From Smithella sp. UBA2180 (GTDB taxonomy: Bacteria; Desulfobacterota; Syntrophia; Syntrophales; Smithellaceae): 11,012 nt of DNA. Both the position numbers and the translations under genes were made by a program. The notes under the pieces were generated by a model. It made no database searches, was not told where the DNA came from, and worked only from the letters and a program-made list of their open reading frames with translations. Below are positions 7,106 to 11,012 of this stretch, piece after piece. How positions within the stretch are numbered: the stretch's first letter is position 1; each line of letters begins with the position of its first letter. The stretch lies in assembly GCA_002327415.1 (NCBI GenBank), contig DCVU01000101.1, positions 3,050 through 14,061 on the forward strand, given 5' to 3'.

Positions 7106-7522
7106 TTACCTTTCTCTTGGATTTTTAGGCACGGTTATCAATTCTTCAGTCGTAATCGCGAGGGCTTTGGCGTAAGCCTCCAGAACGGAAGGCTTTAGTT
7201 TGGTAAATATTTCCGGACGCAAATGCCTCTTGACCCGGAATGTGGCAATACCCGCTGTTTTCCCCAAAATCTCCGGTGTCATTTGCCGCAGTTCCATATA
7301 ATAAGCAAGCGGGCTTTTCCGGCCGGCAAGGACCGCTTTTCTGGTTTCTTCCTCTTTGGCCTTATATTCATCATAAGCCATTCTGTTGATCATTTCATCT
7401 ATCACCCAGCCCTTGCTGGGCACCATGACATATTTCCCTTTATCATCCAGCGCGTAATTACCTTTTTTTATGCCTTCAGAATAATCGAATACATCATCCT
7501 GTGGAACTTCATTTACCTTCAT
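7106..7522 (-). CDS. Small XRE-like helix-turn-helix protein, copy 1
   Basis: A 138-residue protein paralogous to the one at 5508-5891. Helix-turn-helix region about residues 82-128: MTPEILGKTAGIATFRVKRH, then SVLEAYAKALAITTEEL. The N-terminal part contains DDKGKYVMV and a Trp (GWVIDEM), differs in length from copy 2 and is poorly conserved. Start: ATG at 7522 is preferred, with AGGAG 6 nt upstream; an in-frame TTG at 7528 directly abuts that Shine-Dalgarno and is unlikely. Only 9 nt separate it from BtrH copy A, so the two are co-translated. A DNA-binding regulatory role is inferred from the fold pattern only. Confidence 0.78.
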   Translation of the reverse strand: MKVNEVPQDDVFDYSEGIKKGNYALDDKGKYVMVPSKGWVIDEMINRMAYDEYKAKEEETRKAVLAGRKSPLAYYMELRQMTPEILGKTAGIATFRVKRHLRPEIFTKLKPSVLEAYAKALAITTEELITVPKNPRER

Positions 7523-7568
7523 GGGCAACTCCTGCCAATCATGGTGATTTTTTCATTTGTCTGTATTT

Positions 7569-7597
7569 CTTATACTAAAATTAATAAAGCGAAAAGT
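7569..7597 (-). promoter_or_regulatory. Candidate promoter of the copy 1 module
   Basis: On the minus strand ACTTTT (7597-7592), a 17-bp spacer and TATAAG (7574-7569) lie about 47 nt upstream of the ATG at 7522. The spacing and the TTAGTATAAG sequence match those before copy 2. A GTGA-T5-TCAT stretch at 7544-7556 between promoter and gene resembles GTGA-T4-TCAC at 5954-5965 near the other promoter and may be a regulator site. The -35 is weak, so this is a candidate supported mainly by conservation between the duplicated modules. Confidence 0.45.
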
Positions 7598-7644
7598 AAA
7601 AAAGTAATGAGACTCGCTGAAAACGAATCCCGACAAATTGGGCT

Positions 7645-7673
7645 GAAGTTTGAAGCGTTAGTCGAATTATCCC
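7645..7673. repeat. Intergenic element shared with the gap before BtrH copy B
   Basis: GAAGTTTG (7645-7652) followed by CGAATTATCCC (7663-7673) reappears as GAAGTTTG (5463-5470) followed by CGAATTATCCC (5476-5486), with 5 nt less between the two blocks and GCGAAGC after both. It lies between the acyltransferase stop (7706) and copy 1 of the helix-turn-helix gene. It may be a shared regulatory site or a scar of the duplication that made the two modules. Confidence 0.5.
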
Positions 7674-7705
7674 CGAAGCGAAGCGGAGCGGGATACTTGC
7701 ACCAC

Positions 7706-8596
7706 TTAATTGATTTTTTTGCCTAAAAATGGCTCGAAATGATTCCACTCGAAGGGATGCGCGCGGGCAAATTCCGCCAGATCTTCAGCATAGGCCTGCG
7801 CCGATTCCTGCACAGCTTTTTTTCTATCCGCGCGCGCGGCGGCAACAACCGTCCGCCCCTTGGAAACTTTGATATGATATTTCCCGAGGGCTTCCTGATA
7901 CACAAAAAAAGTCATCAGCGGCGCACCGGTCATCAAGGCGAATAAATGCGGCGTATCAGGCAGATTGACTTCATGACCCAAGAAATTCACGGTAACATAA
8001 CTTTGCTCGCCCCAGAGACGGTCACCTGTCATGGAAACAATGCCGCCTTCGCGTAAGAAATTGATTCCCTCGATTAAAGCAAAAGGTGATTTTTCATCTT
8101 CGGATGTCGCCACGATTTTGATACCGCTTTTGGCCATGGACTCTTTCTGGATATGCTCGAGCTGCTCTTTGTGTTTTGCTCCCAGGTAGAGCATAATCGG
8201 CAGGCCTTTTTTGTTCAGCATTTGAGCGGCCAGTTCCCAGTTGCCGATGTGCGACATCACTAAAATCGCGCCGGTCTTTTTTTGCACCGCCTCCTCCAGA
8301 TATTTCCATCCTTCCTTGATATATTCGATATCTTCTTCATCGAAATGGATAAAACGGTGAATATAGACGTCGGTAAATTTGTGATACTGACGCCACGCGC
8401 ACCCCAGATGATAGAAAAAGTTTCTTGCGGGAAAAAGAGCTCCGTAAAATTTCAGGCTATCCGCTACGCGCACAGGAAAAAGAAAAAAATAACCGGTCGC
8501 AATAAACCAGGAGAATATGCGGAAAAACCACAACCCCAGTTTGCGCGTTAAATAAAGTAATATTTTATATGGCAGTTTTTTCATTTTTTTTGTCAT
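7706..8596 (-). CDS. LpxL/HtrB-like lysophospholipid acyltransferase
   Basis: A 296-residue member of the lipid A lauroyl/myristoyl acyltransferase family (LpxL/LpxM, LPLAT superfamily). It has an N-terminal membrane anchor (about residues 20-42) and the catalytic HX4E motif in SHIGNWE (His116, Glu121). A later segment, SMTGDRLWGEQ, fits the conserved GDR block of this family. Family members transfer acyl chains from ACP or CoA to a lipid or sugar acceptor at the inner face of the membrane. In aryl-polyene-type clusters an acyltransferase of this kind sits next to an MMPL exporter, as here. Start: ATG 8596 is immediately preceded by GAGGA with no spacing, while ATG 8584 is 12 nt from it; both are possible and the difference is only four residues. 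A housekeeping lipid A enzyme is less likely given the context. Confidence 0.88.
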   Translation of the reverse strand: MTKKMKKLPYKILLYLTRKLGLWFFRIFSWFIATGYFFLFPVRVADSLKFYGALFPARNFFYHLGCAWRQYHKFTDVYIHRFIHFDEEDIEYIKEGWKYLEEAVQKKTGAILVMSHIGNWELAAQMLNKKGLPIMLYLGAKHKEQLEHIQKESMAKSGIKIVATSEDEKSPFALIEGINFLREGGIVSMTGDRLWGEQSYVTVNFLGHEVNLPDTPHLFALMTGAPLMTFFVYQEALGKYHIKVSKGRTVVAAARADRKKAVQESAQAYAEDLAEFARAHPFEWNHFEPFLGKKIN

Positions 8597-8616
8597 TCCT
8601 CGCGCAGGCGGGAATC
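8594..8616. repeat. Imperfect palindrome overlapping the acyltransferase start
   Basis: ATTCC-T-CGC pairs with GCGGGAAT (8595-8615), with one bulged T. It resembles the dispersed CATTCCCGC...GCGGGAATC palindromes that are common between genes in many proteobacteria. Its left end includes the start codon at 8596, so the hairpin could mask translation initiation. Confidence 0.55.
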
Positions 8617-8630
8617 TATTACTAATAATC

Positions 8631-8653
8631 TTTCCTCTCTCGATGGGAGGAAA
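8631..8653. repeat. Inverted repeat, 7-bp arms
   Basis: TTTCCTC (8631-8637) and GAGGAAA (8647-8653) are perfect complements around a 9-nt loop. There is no T-tract on the minus strand after it, so it does not look like an intrinsic terminator for the exporter gene. Confidence 0.5.
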
Positions 8654-8698
8654 TTAAAAGGAGGGTGAACCATTCTTATTAAATCCCCCGCCCTTTAA

Positions 8699-8721
8699 TT
8701 CCCGCCCACCAGGGGCGGGAA
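8699..8721. repeat. GC-rich hairpin, 9-bp stem
   Basis: TTCCCGCCC (8699-8707) pairs perfectly with GGGCGGGAA (8713-8721) around a 5-nt loop. A further CCCGCCC copy lies close by at 8687-8693. On the minus strand no run of T follows, so simple termination of the exporter mRNA is not supported; a REP-like role such as 3'-end protection or attenuation is possible. Confidence 0.6.
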
Positions 8722-8732
8722 AATCTTTCTGG

Positions 8733-8753
8733 ATGCCGGATCAAGTCCGGCAT
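8733..8753. repeat. REP-like palindrome after the exporter gene
   Basis: ATGCCGGA (8733-8740) and TCCGGCAT (8746-8753) form a perfect 8-bp stem with loop TCAAG. The unit and its flanks (CTGG before, GAC after) look like a dispersed intergenic palindrome family known in many proteobacteria. It sits 37 nt downstream of the stop codon of the exporter-methyltransferase gene. Confidence 0.65.
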
Positions 8754-8789
8754 GACATTGGTAGTTTCCTTAACCCTTGCTACTTGTCC

Positions 8790-11012
8790 CTATTTTTTTC
8801 CCACAAACCATTTTTCCTCTACACCTTTGGTGTCGGAAGCGGAAACGCTGACGGTAAAGCCCGTCTGCTTCATAAAATCAACAATTTCCTGTTCAGGACG
8901 GAATCTGTTGGGCGCGCGGGTAATTTTTAATCTGGCAATTTCTATCCAGCGCTTCCAGGGATTTCTTTTATCCGAAGGAATTGTCGCCCGGACGAGCAAT
9001 GTTCCACCAGTTTCCATTTTCCCATAAATCCGTTGAAAAACAATTTGAACTTCCTTATCGTCAATTAAATGCAGCATATCCAGCATGAGCACGTAATCAA
9101 CAAGCCCTTCAATTTCGGGCAAATCCGGCGCTCGTCCAACAACAACTGAGCCGCGATTGCCGATGACACGCGAGGCAATAAGCACGCGCTCCTCATCCGG
9201 CTCGATACCGAAAACTTGGGCCTGCGGATAAATTTCCAGAAGCCAGGTAGCGGGAACTCCAAAACCGCAGCCGATGTCGATTATTCTGCGGGGATTTTTT
9301 ACATACTTATCTAGTTCTTTGAACATCGGGTCAATCATCATCTTCATGCGGGCGAAAACGCGCGGATAAGCGGGCATATGACGGTAGCGTAAAATTGTCC
9401 GGCGCAAATGTTCCCGCGAACCAGTCGTGATTTCACCCGTAGGATATTGAACCGGTGCAAATATTTTTTTCATCAAAACCGGAAGGATAAAGAACACCCC
9501 TATCAAACAATAACTGATTCCTAAAAATGAGACTATTCCGATGCTCTTCAAAAGCGCGTGATTGGCCAGCGCCAGCACGCCGAAACCGATTAATGTGGTA
9601 ACTGCCGCCAGAAAAATCGCCAGTTTGATGGTATGCATTGCCGGATGTTTCTCGTCAAAGTTGCGCTGATAATGGCAGATATAGTAAAACGCATAATCAT
9701 CTCCCATACCCATAATGACAATCCACAGCATAATACCGGGGATATCCAACGGATGGCCGATAATTTTCAACGTGCCCAGAGTGGCGCAAAGCGCGAAGAC
9801 AATCGGTGCCAGCGCCGCGAGCGATAATTGCCAGTCCAGAAAATATAAAAAAGTAACAAGCACAATCCCGATGCTGATGATAATAGCGATTTCCAGAAAA
9901 AGATTTTTCAGAAAATCGCCCAGCCTTTTGTTGAACAAATCCCCGTCAAATATTTTGGCCAGGCCGCTTTGTGAAATCCGCCCGAAAAAATCTTCCGCGT
10001 TATAATTTTTTCCGGCAGCAAGCAGGCTCATTTGTGTGAAACCGGTAGGGCTTGTGGCAATCCCCAGCATTTCAAAATATTTTTCCGGTATTTCAAAAAA
10101 ACCGGGATTTTCCTGATTCATTATTTTCCAGAAGGGTTCAAAAGCATTGGGCGCGAAGCCGTTTTCTTTGGCTGCCGCGTTTATATCTCGCTTAAAAGCA
10201 GCTAATCGGTCTTTATTCCAGAAAGCGCGCCAGGCCGCAAAATTGCCTTTGACTGTATCTTGAGACGGAAACAAGATGGAAGGTAGAAAAGCAGGAGATA
10301 ACTTTTCCTGCCGCACATCGCTTGCCAGCCAGTTCATCAATTGGTCATTATTTTTCTGCAATTGAGCAATGTTTGGAGCCGTGAGAAGAACATAGCATTT
10401 GCCGGAAAGATTGCCCCAGACACTTTGCATTTTTTTGTCGGCGTTTATTGTCTCTTTGCTCATGGAATTCATGGTGTTCATATCGACATTAAATACCGGT
10501 TTGGCAAAAAACAGCATAATTAGGCCAAAGACAATAGCAGCAATCAATTTCCAATTCGCGGGTGCGGCGAATTTCTTAATCGCATTGAAAAGAAGGGGAT
10601 TGCTTGGTTTTGCTGCCGGCGGCATTGCCGGAAATATTTTCGGAAAAACAAAGTGAACAAAAAGAAGAGCAAAGGTAACTCCGAGAGCGGAAAAAACGCC
10701 GATTTGCGCCAGAATTTTAAAATCGCTGATCAGCAGTAAAAGAAACGCGCCAACTGTTGTCAGTACCGCTAGAAGTTCCGCCGACCAGACCTCCCGCGCA
10801 ACCTTCTTGCCGTAAGTAGTCTGGGGCTGATCCAGAAAAAGCAGATACGCGATTCCCAGATCAACAGTAAAAGCCATAATCGCGCCGCCGAAACCAACAG
10901 CCAGCATGGACATGGATTTGAACAAAAACGAACAAACAAACAGGGCGGCAATCGCTCCCACGGTCGAAGGCAGAAGCGCCAGCAGGCCGATGAGCGGACG
11001 GGGAAAAGCGAA
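8790..11012 (-). CDS. MMPL/RND-type exporter fused to a SAM-dependent methyltransferase (N-terminus outside window)
   Basis: The frame is open to the window edge, giving 740 visible residues; the first membrane helix and most of the first periplasmic loop are missing. Numbering from the first visible codon, residues about 7-150 hold helices of the first bundle (with FTVDLGIAYLLF). A periplasmic domain of about 200 residues follows, then the second bundle at about 375-510, with GMGDDYAFYY carrying the Asp typical of proton-driven RND helix 4. After a basic linker, the last 200 residues are a class I methyltransferase: motif I IDIGCGFG at about 578-585, then an acidic strand end FGIEPDEER and VDYVLMLDMLHLI. 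The exporter half resembles the predicted exporters (COG4258 type) of aryl polyene clusters. The stop is TAG at 8790-8792. The frame shows no stop or shift at the junction, so the fusion appears real. Substrate and methyl acceptor are unknown. Confidence 0.87.
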   Translation of the reverse strand, partial: FAFPRPLIGLLALLPSTVGAIAALFVCSFLFKSMSMLAVGFGGAIMAFTVDLGIAYLLFLDQPQTTYGKKVAREVWSAELLAVLTTVGAFLLLLISDFKILAQIGVFSALGVTFALLFVHFVFPKIFPAMPPAAKPSNPLLFNAIKKFAAPANWKLIAAIVFGLIMLFFAKPVFNVDMNTMNSMSKETINADKKMQSVWGNLSGKCYVLLTAPNIAQLQKNNDQLMNWLASDVRQEKLSPAFLPSILFPSQDTVKGNFAAWRAFWNKDRLAAFKRDINAAAKENGFAPNAFEPFWKIMNQENPGFFEIPEKYFEMLGIATSPTGFTQMSLLAAGKNYNAEDFFGRISQSGLAKIFDGDLFNKRLGDFLKNLFLEIAIIISIGIVLVTFLYFLDWQLSLAALAPIVFALCATLGTLKIIGHPLDIPGIMLWIVIMGMGDDYAFYYICHYQRNFDEKHPAMHTIKLAIFLAAVTTLIGFGVLALANHALLKSIGIVSFLGISYCLIGVFFILPVLMKKIFAPVQYPTGEITTGSREHLRRTILRYRHMPAYPRVFARMKMMIDPMFKELDKYVKNPRRIIDIGCGFGVPATWLLEIYPQAQVFGIEPDEERVLIASRVIGNRGSVVVGRAPDLPEIEGLVDYVLMLDMLHLIDDKEVQIVFQRIYGKMETGGTLLVRATIPSDKRNPWKRWIEIARLKITRAPNRFRPEQEIVDFMKQTGFTVSVSASDTKGVEEKWFVGKK

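Noticed and set aside
7223..7726. Plus-strand open frame of 167 codons, and other plus-strand frames such as 1398-1784 and 2058-2498
   Set aside because: They lie opposite well-supported genes or repeats, and their translations show no recognisable domain. They are shadows of the real minus-strand frames.
8699..8721. Possible intrinsic terminator for the exporter gene
   Set aside because: The stem is strong, but no T-run follows on the minus strand. The AAAA after it on the plus strand does not help a minus-strand transcript.
1..11012. Searched by eye for CRISPR arrays, tRNA or rRNA genes, transposases and integrases
   Set aside because: No regularly spaced direct repeats, no cloverleaf-like or rRNA-like stretches, and no transposase or integrase frames were seen.

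Overview
This window is a stretch of a Gram-negative, moderate-GC bacterial genome in which all ten genes lie on the minus strand, so transcription runs from high to low coordinates. The gene mix (LpxL-type acyltransferase, MMPL exporter, an acyl carrier protein of the aryl-polyene type, a condensing ketosynthase paired with a degenerate ketosynthase) is that of an aryl-polyene-like or related fatty-acid/polyketide-type secondary-lipid cluster. The gene content and the style of the intergenic palindromes suggest a deltaproteobacterium (Desulfobacterota), but that placement is an inference and not firm.

Layout in transcription order. (1) 11012-8790: an exporter of the RND/MMPL superfamily, cut by the window edge at its N-terminus, fused in frame to a C-terminal SAM-dependent methyltransferase. 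(2) 8789-8597: an intergenic stretch with four hairpin-forming palindromes, the last touching the start codon of the next gene. (3) 8596-7706: an LpxL/HtrB-like lysophospholipid acyltransferase. (4) 7522-7106 and 7096-6041: a small XRE-like helix-turn-helix protein followed by a BtrH-family acyltransferase. (5) 5891-5508 and 5367-4336: a diverged second copy of the same pair, with a 72-bp palindromic region between regulator and enzyme. (6) 4339-3599 and 3606-2485: ATPase and permease of an ABC-2 exporter. (7) 2494-2183: acyl carrier protein. (8) 2186-1026: ketosynthase with an intact Cys-His-His triad. (9) 1018-2: a ketosynthase-like protein without the active-site cysteine, probably the chain-length-factor partner.

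From 5367 down to 2 the genes overlap by a few bases (ATGA junctions at 4336-4339 and 2183-2186; overlaps at 3599-3606 and 2485-2494) or are 7 nt apart, which indicates one translationally coupled operon. A plausible working model is that the ketosynthase pair elongates an acyl chain on the carrier protein. The two BtrH-like enzymes would move acyl groups from the carrier protein to an amine or other acceptor, and the LpxL-like enzyme would add or anchor an acyl chain at the membrane. The methyltransferase domain would modify an intermediate, and the MMPL and ABC-2 systems would export the product. The product itself cannot be read from this window, and dehydratase, ketoreductase and starter-unit genes are not present; if they exist they lie outside it.

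The most unusual points are the tandem regulator + BtrH duplication with matching promoter-like sequences, the MMPL-methyltransferase fusion, and the palindromic region at 5399-5470.
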